A stretch of 64,000 nucleotides of DNA from Metallyticus violacea (taxonomy: Eukaryota > Arthropoda > Insecta > Mantodea > Metallyticidae), in the NCBI GenBank assembly GCA_030762175.1, contig CM060831.1, positions 135,716,001 to 135,780,000 of the forward strand. Direction: 5' to 3'. Shown here one piece after another: positions 20,663 through 34,847 of this stretch. The translations under genes were made by a program, and so were the position numbers. Within the stretch, counting starts at the first letter, position 1, and each line of letters starts with the position of its first letter. A model generated the notes under the pieces. The model saw only the letters and a list, made by a program, of their open reading frames with translations, was not told where the DNA came from and searched no databases.

Positions 20663-20968
20663 TCCTCACGTGTGGTGAATGAATAGTGTTTAACGCCCGT
20701 TTTTTGCTACAGAGGCACCACAGGCGATGGACACTGATGATACATGAGATGAAATGAAATATTGGGAAATGATTTTATCTTTAAGGAAGGAATCGTTCCA
20801 GCCCTAAGTTTAGGGTACATCCCCGGCATTTGCCATTTATGAGGACTGAGGAAAACCTGGAAGAAACCTCAGTCAGGGAGGATGGTCTAGGCGGGCTTCG
20901 AACCCCAGACCTCCCGCTCACGAGTCCGCGCCTTAACGACCTCCCGTGGCGGTCCTCACGTATGGTGA
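20663..20968 (-). mobile_element. tRNA-derived SINE with TSD, unit 2
   Basis: Body 20679-20952, the orthologue of the unit 1 SINE with the same TSD pair. Confidence 0.85.
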
Positions 20969-22088
20969 AACCGCCTCGGCGATAAGCGTCTTGCTTTTTC
21001 AGGCTCTTTCAGGAAACACATCATTTTTGAGATTCCAATATAACCTCCCACCTCAAATCAAATGGTCCAATTTTGCTGGTTAACGAACTCGACGAATCGT
21101 TTGTTAATTATTCGTTTTTTTTCCCCCCAGTTTCGTTTATGGCGGGGGGGGGGGATGCTACCATTAGATCGTTAACGGGCACACACACACAAACATTTAT
21201 AGATTTTTTTGTATACTTTGTTTTCAATAAATAGTAAATGCGTAGTAAGCACAAAGGATGGAGATTTGGAGAAATGATTAAAAATCTTCCCCCATTGGTA
21301 CAATATTCTTCATTTATTTAAGTAATCATGCGGCCAATTTTTTCCTAATTGGGCGGAACATTTTTCATAGTAAAAGTGAGAAATTTATAACTAATGTGTT
21401 CAACTATCCGAATCAAGAATCAAAGAACCAAGAGTAATTATGTTCCGTTGAGTTGTGCAAAAATACGAAGAGAGATGAGTAAGCAACGAGTATGCCATTA
21501 AGTTCAGTTTCAGGAATTATTAGTAGAGATCAGAAGAAGTGTGTGGAGCGAGGTGATCTATTTTATACACCTAGAAGGAATGGCCACGCTATCTTAAACA
21601 ACTCCTATTGATGGGTGATTAGACGTAAATACATAATCTCGTAGACCCAAGATCGCGGGCCGAACCGGCCGATGGAATTAAATTATTATTATTATCATCA
21701 TCATCATCATCATCATCATCATAATCGTCGTCGTCGTGATCACCATTTTATTTTTCCTCGCGCAAACATCCAAAATGCGAGTCCCTTGTCACACATTTAC
21801 GGCACGTAAACGAACCTCAAGCCTGAAAGGAGGCGCCCTTGAGTAAAATTTATTGGCCTGAATTGAATGGGACGCTGATGACCTGAGATGTGAAAGAGCA
21901 TCCGTTAATAAATAAAATAACAAACCATGCACTATTTCCTATGCTCAGGAGGGAACAAAACCCCAACCAATTTTTCCACTACCGACACGAAAGCCTGATT
22001 CCCATTTCCAAGCAACTACTAAAAAACAAAAGGAAGGAAAACGAAGGCAAGGAACCATTATGATAAATAAAGTATTCGCTGAGCATAG

Positions 22089-22395
22089 TCATGCCGCTCT
22101 ACCGTTGCGATTTAAATTCCATTGAATTGGTCTGGGCGAATGTCCACCAATGGGTTGCAAGTAGATGCACAACACTTAGAACACTTATGCCGGCAGGATC
22201 TGAAGAAATGGGCAGTTTGGAACGAAAAAGTGCATGCCACGAGCAACATGTACAGTTCTCATTAAAAGAATCTTGATTGAAAACAAGGGAGCTGGGAATA
22301 GCGGTAGTGGTGCCAGTGTGATAGGGGAAGGAAGTGAGGATTGGGGTCATATTGATGGAAACCTGCCTGAAATGGAAGGTTTGAGTGACGTTTAA
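22089..22395 (+). pseudogene. DDE transposase C-terminal relic, unit 2
   Basis: Unit 2 copy of the relic at 16262-16568, with the same stop and shift. Confidence 0.65.
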
Positions 22396-23009
22396 TTAAA
22401 GGAGGCAGTGTGTGTACTTTATATATGAGATAAACTTTTTATGCAAAGAAAAATTGAAGCCATTGAAATGTACAGAATGAATGTTGCGCATTGACGGCTG
22501 AGCTCAAAACATGGCGGCAGATATCGCTAAAGAGCGAACAGCATGCAACTGCTAAACACCGAATCCCCTCCGTGCCCATCTTTAAGTTGCAAGAGAGGAA
22601 CGGTGCGAGAAACCGTTGACGAGTAACGTTTTCATTAACAAAATTCACGTGTGCAGAACTTTGTTGCCTCTATGATCAATTTTCATTGAAGCGGGTGGGG
22701 AAACAAGGCCGCCAGAGTGTGCTAGCACAAACGGGGAAATTGCTAATAAATGGAAATGTTGTTCCGCTGTTTTAATGAATAATATGAGTGTCACAGCATT
22801 GGAAAAGAAGTGAGCGAATTAGTAGATGATGTGTGTACTGCCTCAAGGAAGCAATTTGTTGCAAAATATAGGTTAAGTTAGGTCAGTTAAATTAGTGCCA
22901 CCGCATTTGTAGATGATAGTAACACAATGTTCACAACAAAATAAAAGTTGTGACGCCTGGAAGGACATCTATTCGATTGCATGACTTGCTGAGTTATGAA
23001 GAGATTATT

Positions 23010-23171
23010 CCGGGACAGCGCGAACGCAGTCCCGACTACCAAAAATTACGCGCCCGAGTTACCCACATTTGGGGCAATCGCAGGGGTCAGCCCAACCGAA
23101 GTGCAATGGAAAGGCCTCAACCTGGGGGAACCGCCTTTATGATCACGGTAGCCCCTACGCCAGGTAAGTAT
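23010..23171 (-). ncRNA. U1: U1 spliceosomal snRNA, copy 2
   Basis: Same sequence as copy 1. The 5' flank has the common GAAGAGCC (+ strand). Confidence 0.97.
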
Positions 23172-25036
23172 GAAGAGCCGTCTCTACGGTCACTATTTAA
23201 ATGCGCCTCGTTTCAACGAGCTCTGGACATATACTACGCAAAACATTCATCTTCTGCAATAAACCAACTCCCACTACTGTTTTGAAGTCTGTCAACCTTT
23301 CATCATATGTTCGTTATGAAACTTTTTTTACCATTGTAACATACGCTACAATTCTTCGCATCGAAAAACAAGAAATATGTTGAAAATTAAATATACACGT
23401 GTCATTGCCATCTATGCGAGGCAACTGGAAGTTGGTCAGCAGCTGCTATAGCAGTGCCATCTGTAGTGCTGAAGTAGCAGACACACTCTGTCGCAGTTTC
23501 CAGAAACGAAGTAGCAATGCGGTCTTTTTGGACCATACCAAGAGCCGTTTCGATGCCCTTACAAATCTTTGTAATAACAAAATGGGAATACTCTTTACTG
23601 TACTTTACTTTTTACGCAGATAAACTTTGGACGTATCTGTTTAATATCAGAAAGGAAAAAAATTATGTTGGAAGAGGAAAACATCCCATTCTGCCATGTA
23701 TGAGGATTCCAAATATGTGGTGCAGCGCTTTAAGTTTACGTTCCGTAACGTAACGTAATTGCGGATGAAAAATAAGCAGGCAAATTACTCTTATTGCCCC
23801 GAGAATTCAAGCAGTATCCAAAAGGCTGCACACAAACATGGGAAAAGGGTATATCCTATTCAGGATTTAATTCTTTTCGAGAGAGACACAACTGTAGATA
23901 TTCAGCAAGATGCCGCAGGTTAAGCGTCAGAAATGAGGTAAGGTTATTTTAAAACCTTACGAAGTTATTTGCTGCTTCAGGAAGGCGAATAAGATGACAG
24001 GCCTGACTAATTTTGAAAGTACATGCCTAATTGAGCCATACTCAAGGGGAAGAAATTAAATGCTTACATTCTACCACAGGTGGTAATATGTATGTATACT
24101 CCAAAGCTTCCAATCTTGTTTGTCTCTTCCATTATGTGGCCCAGACTAAAGCGGGGTATATCTATGTGGTCAACTAAAGTAATCAAGGAAGCAGTAATAG
24201 ATAAAATTGAGGAAATGAAGTTTGGAATGAAAGCGAATATTATTTACAATAAAATTAACGAGGAACGTAAGACCAAACCTATGGAGGCAAAATTAATGCA
24301 TTAAAAATTATACAACGAAAATTTAGGGAAGACGCATTATTCTGCGCCTATTTAAGAGTTAGCGATATGCGGGGAGTCCCTGAGGGGGTGTAAGCTGAAC
24401 TTCAGCATCAACAAGCACATGCACAGAATACGTAGGCACGCCCACTTATAGATGAAATGAAGATAAAAACTGAAATGGAAGGTGAATTCGTGGCACCAAT
24501 TCGAATTCGAAACACCAGTTAGAAATGATGTGTAAACTGGTCCGATGTTAAATACAATGTAATGTTAGTATTCCCATTATACGAAGCAATGGTCAAAGGA
24601 GATACTAAAATCAGTTGCAGGTACAGCAGAGAAAGCCGTTATATCATCTTTGTGTGTATTGCTTTGAACTTGGCGGTGGAGAGCAGTGACCGGCACTGCT
24701 GGCTTGATATAGAGAAGCCATAGTGTTGTCAGAGTCCGTTATGTAGCGCTGATGCAGCCAAATACGTATTAATTTGGTAGGAAGTAAGTTTTCAGAGATG
24801 GCGGTAAGGTAGAGTTTCAGCATTATTGATAGAAAATTGGCGTTTTTAATGCTTTTCTGTAAGAAGTGCAGATAGTTCCGTATTCATTCCATTTGGGATT
24901 TGTGTTTCGTTTGTATTTCGAAAGCAAATAGCGATATATTAAGTTGTCTGAGAATGTCGACCCTTATGATTTCTTGATTAGGAGAACGAAAAGGTTTTGT
25001 AATATGAATAAATTCCGTGTAACGGTACTGATGAGT

Positions 25037-25225
25037 ATCGCTTCTCGGCCTTTTGGCTAAGATCAAAGTGTAGTATCTGTTCTTATCAGCTTAATATCTG
25101 ATACGTCCTCCATTGGGGGACCAGAATATTAAACTGATTTTTGGAAAATGACGGAGTGCTAGGGGCTTGCTCCACCTCTGTCACGGGTTGGCCTGGCATT
25201 GCAGTACCGCCAGGATCGGCCCACC
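25037..25225 (+). ncRNA. U2: U2 spliceosomal snRNA, copy 3
   Basis: Same sequence as copy 1, intact branch-point element and Sm site. Confidence 0.97.
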
Positions 25226-26238
25226 TAATCTAATCAAACAAAGTTCTTAGCTTACAGTCAACCTTAATAGCGCGTGGATGGCACGTGCTAGCGCATGTGG
25301 CTGTGCTTTAACACTGTATTGCTTACTTGTGTTGCGTGAACGAACTGTGTTCTCTGTTCGACCGTCTAGGCCGAAGCGCTTTTGGTACACACACTTGCCA
25401 CGTTAGACCTATCTATGTATTTTTTCGGGCGTAAGTATGGCTCTTCATTCGGAAGGAGAGTAAAGCCGTCCATTGTTACGGCACGTAAAAGAAGCCTCCG
25501 AGCAAAACTTATCACTCATTCATCAGAGATGTCACAGAGCTCCGTAAATAAACCAAATAATATTAACTTTTGCGCCAATGATTTGAGCGCTTCCTCTCCA
25601 CTTTCATGCAAAAATTGGATTAGAATGATGTGATAAATAGCACAAATTTAACACACCATTTACAAGGATACGAGGATTTTGTTTTATTTCTGCTCACATC
25701 TAAGGACACCGATTTTCGTTTGTGCTGTCTCTCTAAGTTCTCTACAACATAACTGAGGTGCACAATTAACAAAAAAATGTTTCATTGCACAAACACACAA
25801 ACAGAACAAAGTTTAATATTTCAACAGTTACATATGCAGTATATGTTAACGGAAGTGACACGTGCCCGACTTTAGGTTTAAAGGAGAGACACGGGAATTC
25901 AGTGTTGCCAACTCTATTCGAGCGAAAGTAAATAGACGGGTTCCGAAAATAGAAGAAGGAAGTAGGGTTTAGAACTATAACTTGGTAGTTTAAACATTGC
26001 GTTACAACATAATAATTTACTTGATAGACGGAATTGCGATGCACTTACGTTGTGTGATGTGAGTTCAACTAAGAGGTCCTGCATTGTGTTCAGTGAGCGA
26101 CTCGTTATTGCACACTGTGATATCCATTCATTTACTCGCGCTACTTTCATCATGAAGCAAACAAAGAGGAGGGTTAAAAGTAACCTCCGCTCTGTTTGAC
26201 TGGATACCTGCCGTACGGCCCTGCGCACATACTGTATG

Positions 26239-26291
<53 letters not shown>

Positions 26292-26498
26292 GGTGGTGGT
26301 GGTGGTAGTGTTAGTGTTAGTGTTAGTGTTAGTGGCACAAGCTTTTTGAGTGAAGTCTATGTTATTGAATTTCATTATCGATATGATCAATAGTCAACAT
26401 TCCTTTCAGCATTAATTCAAACAATTCCGCTTAAAAAAATAGATGCCATTGTAGTAAATTTCTGAGTGCGTGTGCACAAGCCACAATTCCTATACAGC

Positions 26499-26804
26499 TC
26501 CTCACGTGTGGTGAATGAATAGTGTTTAACGCCCGTTTTTTGCTACAGAGGCACCACAGGCGATGGACACTGATGATACATGAGATGAAATGAAATATTG
26601 GGAAATGATTTTATCTTTAAGGAAGGAATCGTTCCAGCCCTAAGTTTAGGGTACATCCCCGGCATTTGCCATTTATGAGGACTGAGGAAAACCTGGAAGA
26701 AACCTCAGTCAGGGAGGATGGTCTAGGCGGGCTTCGAACCCCAGACCTCCCGCTCACGAGTCCGCGCCTTAACGACCTCCCGTGGCGGTCCTCACGTATG
26801 GTGA
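26499..26804 (-). mobile_element. tRNA-derived SINE with TSD, unit 3
   Basis: Body 26515-26788; orthologous insertion. Confidence 0.85.
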
Positions 26805-27926
26805 AACCGCCTCGGCGATAAGCGTCTTGCTTTTTCAGGCTCTTTCAGGAAACACATCATTTTTGAGATTCCAATATAACCTCCCACCTCAAATCAAATG
26901 GTCCAATTTTGCTGGTTAACGAACTCGACGAATCGTTTGTTAATTATTCGTTTTTTTTCCCCCCAGTTTCGTTTATGGCGGGGGGGGGGATGCTACCATT
27001 AGATCGTTAACGGGCACACACACACAAACATTTATAGATTTTTTTGTATACTTTGTTTTCAATAAATAGTAAATGCGTAGTAAGCACAAAGGATGGAGAT
27101 TTGGAGAAATGATTAAAAATCTTCCCCCATTGGTACAATATTCTTCATTTATTTAAGTAATCATGCGGCCAATTTTTTCCTAATTGGGCGGAACATTTTT
27201 CATAGTAAAAGTGAGAAATTTATAACTAATGTGTTCAACTATCCGAATCAAGAATCAAAGAACCAAGAGTAATTATGTTCCGTTGAGTTGTGCAAAAATA
27301 CGAAGAGAGATGAGTAAGCAACGAGTATGCCATTAAGTTCAGTTTCAGGAATTATTAGTAGAGATCAGAAGAAGTGTGTGGAGCGAGGTGATCTATTTTA
27401 TACACCTAGAAGGAATGGCCACGCTATCTTAAACAACTCCTATTGATGGGTGATTAGACGTAAATACATAATCTCGTAGACCCAAGATCGCGGGCCGAAC
27501 CGGCCGATGGAATTAAATTATTATTATTATTATCATCATCATCATCATCATCATCATCATAATCGTCGTCGTCGTGATCACCATTTTATTTTTCCTCGCG
27601 CAAACATCCAAAATGCGAGTCCCTTGTCACACATTTACGGCACGTAAACGAACCTCAAGCCTGAAAGGAGGCGCCCTTGAGTAAAATTTATTGGCCTGAA
27701 TTGAATGGGACGCTGATGACCTGAGATGTGAAAGAGCATCCGTTAATAAATAAAATAACAAACCATGCACTATTTCCTATGCTCAGGAGGGAACAAAACC
27801 CCAACCAATTTTTCCACTACCGACACGAAAGCCTGATTCCCATTTCCAAGCAACTACTAAAAAACAAAAGGAAGGAAAACGAAGGCAAGGAACCATTATG
27901 ATAAATAAAGTATTCGCTGAGCATAG

Positions 27927-28233
27927 TCATGCCGCTCTACCGTTGCGATTTAAATTCCATTGAATTGGTCTGGGCGAATGTCCACCAATGGGTTGCAAGT
28001 AGATGCACAACACTTAGAACACTTATGCCGGCAGGATCTGAAGAAATGGGCAGTTTGGAACGAAAAAGTGCATGCCACGAGCAACATGTACAGTTCTCAT
28101 TAAAAGAATCTTGATTGAAAACAAGGGAGCTGGGAATAGCGGTAGTGGTGCCAGTGTGATAGGGGAAGGAAGTGAGGATTGGGGTCATATTGATGGAAAC
28201 CTGCCTGAAATGGAAGGTTTGAGTGACGTTTAA
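27927..28233 (+). pseudogene. DDE transposase C-terminal relic, unit 3
   Basis: Unit 3 copy of the relic described at 16262-16568. Confidence 0.65.
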
Positions 28234-28847
28234 TTAAAGGAGGCAGTGTGTGTACTTTATATATGAGATAAACTTTTTATGCAAAGAAAAATTGAAGCCA
28301 TTGAAATGTACAGAATGAATGTTGCGCATTGACGGCTGAGCTCAAAACATGGCGGCAGATATCGCTAAAGAGCGAACAGCATGCAACTGCTAAACACCGA
28401 ATCCCCTCCGTGCCCATCTTTAAGTTGCAAGAGAGGAACGGTGCGAGAAACCGTTGACGAGTAACGTTTTCATTAACAAAATTCACGTGTGCAGAACTTT
28501 GTTGCCTCTATGATCAATTTTCATTGAAGCGGGTGGGGAAACAAGGCCGCCAGAGTGTGCTAGCACAAACGGGGAAATTGCTAATAAATGGAAATGTTGT
28601 TCCGCTGTTTTAATGAATAATATGAGTGTCACAGCATTGGAAAAGAAGTGAGCGAATTAGTAGATGATGTGTGTACTGCCTCAAGGAAGCAATTTGTTGC
28701 AAAATATAGGTTAAGTTAGGTCAGTTAAATTAGTGCCACCGCATTTGTAGATGATAGTAACACAATGTTCACAACAAAATAAAAGTTGTGACGCCTGGAA
28801 GGACATCTATTCGATTGCATGACTTGCTGAGTTATGAAGAGATTATT

Positions 28848-29009
28848 CCGGGACAGCGCGAACGCAGTCCCGACTACCAAAAATTACGCGCCCGAGTTAC
28901 CCACATTTGGGGCAATCGCAGGGGTCAGCCCAACCGAAGTGCAATGGAAAGGCCTCAACCTGGGGGAACCGCCTTTATGATCACGGTAGCCCCTACGCCA
29001 GGTAAGTAT
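28848..29009 (-). ncRNA. U1: U1 spliceosomal snRNA, copy 3
   Basis: Same sequence as copies 1 and 2. Confidence 0.97.
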
Positions 29010-30874
29010 GAAGAGCCGTCTCTACGGTCACTATTTAAATGCGCCTCGTTTCAACGAGCTCTGGACATATACTACGCAAAACATTCATCTTCTGCAATAA
29101 ACCAACTCCCACTACTGTTTTGAAGTCTGTCAACCTTTCATCATATGTTCGTTATGAAACTTTTTTTACCATTGTAACATACGCTACAATTCTTCGCATC
29201 GAAAAACAAGAAATATGTTGAAAATTAAATATACACGTGTCATTGCCATCTATGCGAGGCAACTGGAAGTTGGTCAGCAGCTGCTATAGCAGTGCCATCT
29301 GTAGTGCTGAAGTAGCAGACACACTCTGTCGCAGTTTCCAGAAACGAAGTAGCAATGCGGTCTTTTTGGACCATACCAAGAGCCGTTTCGATGCCCTTAC
29401 AAATCTTTGTAATAACAAAATGGGAATACTCTTTACTGTACTTTACTTTTTACGCAGATAAACTTTGGACGTATCTGTTTAATATCAGAAAGGAAAAAAA
29501 TTATGTTGGAAGAGGAAAACATCCCATTCTGCCATGTATGAGGATTCCAAATATGTGGTGCAGCGCTTTAAGTTTACGTTCCGTAACGTAACGTAATTGC
29601 GGATGAAAAATAAGCAGGCAAATTACTCTTATTGCCCCGAGAATTCAAGCAGTATCCAAAAGGCTGCACACAAACATGGGAAAAGGGTATATCCTATTCA
29701 GGATTTAATTCTTTTCGAGAGAGACACAACTGTAGATATTCAGCAAGATGCCGCAGGTTAAGCGTCAGAAATGAGGTAAGGTTATTTTAAAACCTTACGA
29801 AGTTATTTGCTGCTTCAGGAAGGCGAATAAGATGACAGGCCTGACTAATTTTGAAAGTACATGCCTAATTGAGCCATACTCAAGGGGAAGAAATTAAATG
29901 CTTACATTCTACCACAGGTGGTAATATGTATGTATACTCCAAAGCTTCCAATCTTGTTTGTCTCTTCCATTATGTGGCCCAGACTAAAGCGGGGTATATC
30001 TATGTGGTCAACTAAAGTAATCAAGGAAGCAGTAATAGATAAAATTGAGGAAATGAAGTTTGGAATGAAAGCGAATATTATTTACAATAAAATTAACGAG
30101 GAACGTAAGACCAAACCTATGGAGGCAAAATTAATGCATTAAAAATTATACAACGAAAATTTAGGGAAGACGCATTATTCTGCGCCTATTTAAGAGTTAG
30201 CGATATGCGGGGAGTCCCTGAGGGGGTGTAAGCTGAACTTCAGCATCAACAAGCACATGCACAGAATACGTAGGCACGCCCACTTATAGATGAAATGAAG
30301 ATAAAAACTGAAATGGAAGGTGAATTCGTGGCACCAATTCGAATTCGAAACACCAGTTAGAAATGATGTGTAAACTGGTCCGATGTTAAATACAATGTAA
30401 TGTTAGTATTCCCATTATACGAAGCAATGGTCAAAGGAGATACTAAAATCAGTTGCAGGTACAGCAGAGAAAGCCGTTATATCATCTTTGTGTGTATTGC
30501 TTTGAACTTGGCGGTGGAGAGCAGTGACCGGCACTGCTGGCTTGATATAGAGAAGCCATAGTGTTGTCAGAGTCCGTTATGTAGCGCTGATGCAGCCAAA
30601 TACGTATTAATTTGGTAGGAAGTAAGTTTTCAGAGATGGCGGTAAGGTAGAGTTTCAGCATTATTGATAGAAAATTGGCGTTTTTAATGCTTTTCTGTAA
30701 GAAGTGCAGATAGTTCCGTATTCATTCCATTTGGGATTTGTGTTTCGTTTGTATTTCGAAAGCAAATAGCGATATATTAAGTTGTCTGAGAATGTCGACC
30801 CTTATGATTTCTTGATTAGGAGAACGAAAAGGTTTTGTAATATGAATAAATTCCGTGTAACGGTACTGATGAGT

Positions 30875-31063
30875 ATCGCTTCTCGGCCTTTTGGCTAAGA
30901 TCAAAGTGTAGTATCTGTTCTTATCAGCTTAATATCTGATACGTCCTCCATTGGGGGACCAGAATATTAAACTGATTTTTGGAAAATGACGGAGTGCTAG
31001 GGGCTTGCTCCACCTCTGTCACGGGTTGGCCTGGCATTGCAGTACCGCCAGGATCGGCCCACC
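30875..31063 (+). ncRNA. U2: U2 spliceosomal snRNA, copy 4
   Basis: Same sequence as the other U2 copies. Confidence 0.97.
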
Positions 31064-32076
31064 TAATCTAATCAAACAAAGTTCTTAGCTTACAGTCAAC
31101 CTTAATAGCGCGTGGATGGCACGTGCTAGCGCATGTGGCTGTGCTTTAACACTGTATTGCTTACTTGTGTTGCGTGAACGAACTGTGTTCTCTGTTCGAC
31201 CGTCTAGGCCGAAGCGCTTTTGGTACACACACTTGCCACGTTAGACCTATCTATGTATTTTTTCGGGCGTAAGTATGGCTCTTCATTCGGAAGGAGAGTA
31301 AAGCCGTCCATTGTTACGGCACGTAAAAGAAGCCTCCGAGCAAAACTTATCACTCATTCATCAGAGATGTCACAGAGCTCCGTAAATAAACCAAATAATA
31401 TTAACTTTTGCGCCAATGATTTGAGCGCTTCCTCTCCACTTTCATGCAAAAATTGGATTAGAATGATGTGATAAATAGCACAAATTTAACACACCATTTA
31501 CAAGGATACGAGGATTTTGTTTTATTTCTGCTCACATCTAAGGACACCGATTTTCGTTTGTGCTGTCTCTCTAAGTTCTCTACAACATAACTGAGGTGCA
31601 CAATTAACAAAAAAATGTTTCATTGCACAAACACACAAACAGAACAAAGTTTAATATTTCAACAGTTACATATGCAGTATATGTTAACGGAAGTGACACG
31701 TGCCCGACTTTAGGTTTAAAGGAGAGACACGGGAATTCAGTGTTGCCAACTCTATTCGAGCGAAAGTAAATAGACGGGTTCCGAAAATAGAAGAAGGAAG
31801 TAGGGTTTAGAACTATAACTTGGTAGTTTAAACATTGCGTTACAACATAATAATTTACTTGATAGACGGAATTGCGATGCACTTACGTTGTGTGATGTGA
31901 GTTCAACTAAGAGGTCCTGCATTGTGTTCAGTGAGCGACTCGTTATTGCACACTGTGATATCCATTCATTTACTCGCGCTACTTTCATCATGAAGCAAAC
32001 AAAGAGGAGGGTTAAAAGTAACCTCCGCTCTGTTTGACTGGATACCTGCCGTACGGCCCTGCGCACATACTGTATG

Positions 32077-32129
<53 letters not shown>

Positions 32130-32336
32130 GGTGGTGGTGGTGGTAGTGTTAGTGTTAGTGTTAGTGTTAGTGGCACAAGCTTTTTGAGTGAAGTCTATGT
32201 TATTGAATTTCATTATCGATATGATCAATAGTCAACATTCCTTTCAGCATTAATTCAAACAATTCCGCTTAAAAAAATAGATGCCATTGTAGTAAATTTC
32301 TGAGTGCGTGTGCACAAGCCACAATTCCTATACAGC

Positions 32337-32642
32337 TCCTCACGTGTGGTGAATGAATAGTGTTTAACGCCCGTTTTTTGCTACAGAGGCACCACAGGCG
32401 ATGGACACTGATGATACATGAGATGAAATGAAATATTGGGAAATGATTTTATCTTTAAGGAAGGAATCGTTCCAGCCCTAAGTTTAGGGTACATCCCCGG
32501 CATTTGCCATTTATGAGGACTGAGGAAAACCTGGAAGAAACCTCAGTCAGGGAGGATGGTCTAGGCGGGCTTCGAACCCCAGACCTCCCGCTCACGAGTC
32601 CGCGCCTTAACGACCTCCCGTGGCGGTCCTCACGTATGGTGA
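32337..32642 (-). mobile_element. tRNA-derived SINE with TSD, unit 4
   Basis: Body 32353-32626; orthologous insertion. Confidence 0.85.
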
Positions 32643-33764
32643 AACCGCCTCGGCGATAAGCGTCTTGCTTTTTCAGGCTCTTTCAGGAAACACATCATTT
32701 TTGAGATTCCAATATAACCTCCCACCTCAAATCAAATGGTCCAATTTTGCTGGTTAACGAACTCGACGAATCGTTTGTTAATTATTCGTTTTTTTTCCCC
32801 CCAGTTTCGTTTATGGCGGGGGGGGGGATGCTACCATTAGATCGTTAACGGGCACACACACACAAACATTTATAGATTTTTTTGTATACTTTGTTTTCAA
32901 TAAATAGTAAATGCGTAGTAAGCACAAAGGATGGAGATTTGGAGAAATGATTAAAAATCTTCCCCCATTGGTACAATATTCTTCATTTATTTAAGTAATC
33001 ATGCGGCCAATTTTTTCCTAATTGGGCGGAACATTTTTCATAGTAAAAGTGAGAAATTTATAACTAATGTGTTCAACTATCCGAATCAAGAATCAAAGAA
33101 CCAAGAGTAATTATGTTCCGTTGAGTTGTGCAAAAATACGAAGAGAGATGAGTAAGCAACGAGTATGCCATTAAGTTCAGTTTCAGGAATTATTAGTAGA
33201 GATCAGAAGAAGTGTGTGGAGCGAGGTGATCTATTTTATACACCTAGAAGGAATGGCCACGCTATCTTAAACAACTCCTATTGATGGGTGATTAGACGTA
33301 AATACATAATCTCGTAGACCCAAGATCGCGGGCCGAACCGGCCGATGGAATTAAATTATTATTATTATTATCATCATCATCATCATCATCATCATCATAA
33401 TCGTCGTCGTCGTGATCACCATTTTATTTTTCCTCGCGCAAACATCCAAAATGCGAGTCCCTTGTCACACATTTACGGCACGTAAACGAACCTCAAGCCT
33501 GAAAGGAGGCGCCCTTGAGTAAAATTTATTGGCCTGAATTGAATGGGACGCTGATGACCTGAGATGTGAAAGAGCATCCGTTAATAAATAAAATAACAAA
33601 CCATGCACTATTTCCTATGCTCAGGAGGGAACAAAACCCCAACCAATTTTTCCACTACCGACACGAAAGCCTGATTCCCATTTCCAAGCAACTACTAAAA
33701 AACAAAAGGAAGGAAAACGAAGGCAAGGAACCATTATGATAAATAAAGTATTCGCTGAGCATAG

Positions 33765-34071
33765 TCATGCCGCTCTACCGTTGCGATTTAAATTCCATTG
33801 AATTGGTCTGGGCGAATGTCCACCAATGGGTTGCAAGTAGATGCACAACACTTAGAACACTTATGCCGGCAGGATCTGAAGAAATGGGCAGTTTGGAACG
33901 AAAAAGTGCATGCCACGAGCAACATGTACAGTTCTCATTAAAAGAATCTTGATTGAAAACAAGGGAGCTGGGAATAGCGGTAGTGGTGCCAGTGTGATAG
34001 GGGAAGGAAGTGAGGATTGGGGTCATATTGATGGAAACCTGCCTGAAATGGAAGGTTTGAGTGACGTTTAA
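33765..34071 (+). pseudogene. DDE transposase C-terminal relic, unit 4
   Basis: Unit 4 copy of the relic described at 16262-16568. Confidence 0.65.
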
Positions 34072-34685
34072 TTAAAGGAGGCAGTGTGTGTACTTTATAT
34101 ATGAGATAAACTTTTTATGCAAAGAAAAATTGAAGCCATTGAAATGTACAGAATGAATGTTGCGCATTGACGGCTGAGCTCAAAACATGGCGGCAGATAT
34201 CGCTAAAGAGCGAACAGCATGCAACTGCTAAACACCGAATCCCCTCCGTGCCCATCTTTAAGTTGCAAGAGAGGAACGGTGCGAGAAACCGTTGACGAGT
34301 AACGTTTTCATTAACAAAATTCACGTGTGCAGAACTTTGTTGCCTCTATGATCAATTTTCATTGAAGCGGGTGGGGAAACAAGGCCGCCAGAGTGTGCTA
34401 GCACAAACGGGGAAATTGCTAATAAATGGAAATGTTGTTCCGCTGTTTTAATGAATAATATGAGTGTCACAGCATTGGAAAAGAAGTGAGCGAATTAGTA
34501 GATGATGTGTGTACTGCCTCAAGGAAGCAATTTGTTGCAAAATATAGGTTAAGTTAGGTCAGTTAAATTAGTGCCACCGCATTTGTAGATGATAGTAACA
34601 CAATGTTCACAACAAAATAAAAGTTGTGACGCCTGGAAGGACATCTATTCGATTGCATGACTTGCTGAGTTATGAAGAGATTATT

Positions 34686-34847
34686 CCGGGACAGCGCGAA
34701 CGCAGTCCCGACTACCAAAAATTACGCGCCCGAGTTACCCACATTTGGGGCAATCGCAGGGGTCAGCCCAACCGAAGTGCAATGGAAAGGCCTCAACCTG
34801 GGGGAACCGCCTTTATGATCACGGTAGCCCCTACGCCAGGTAAGTAT
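34686..34847 (-). ncRNA. U1: U1 spliceosomal snRNA, copy 4
   Basis: Same sequence as copies 1-3. Confidence 0.97.

Larger units (their letters stand above)
18853..24679. repeat. snRNA repeat unit 2 (5,827 bp)
   Basis: The shortest unit, owing to a contracted GGT/AGT microsatellite (90 bp) and fewer TTA triplets. Otherwise like its neighbours. Confidence 0.95.
24680..30517. repeat. snRNA repeat unit 3 (5,838 bp)
   Basis: Identical in length to unit 4, with the same GGT/AGT microsatellite length. Probably part of a recently copied block. Confidence 0.95.
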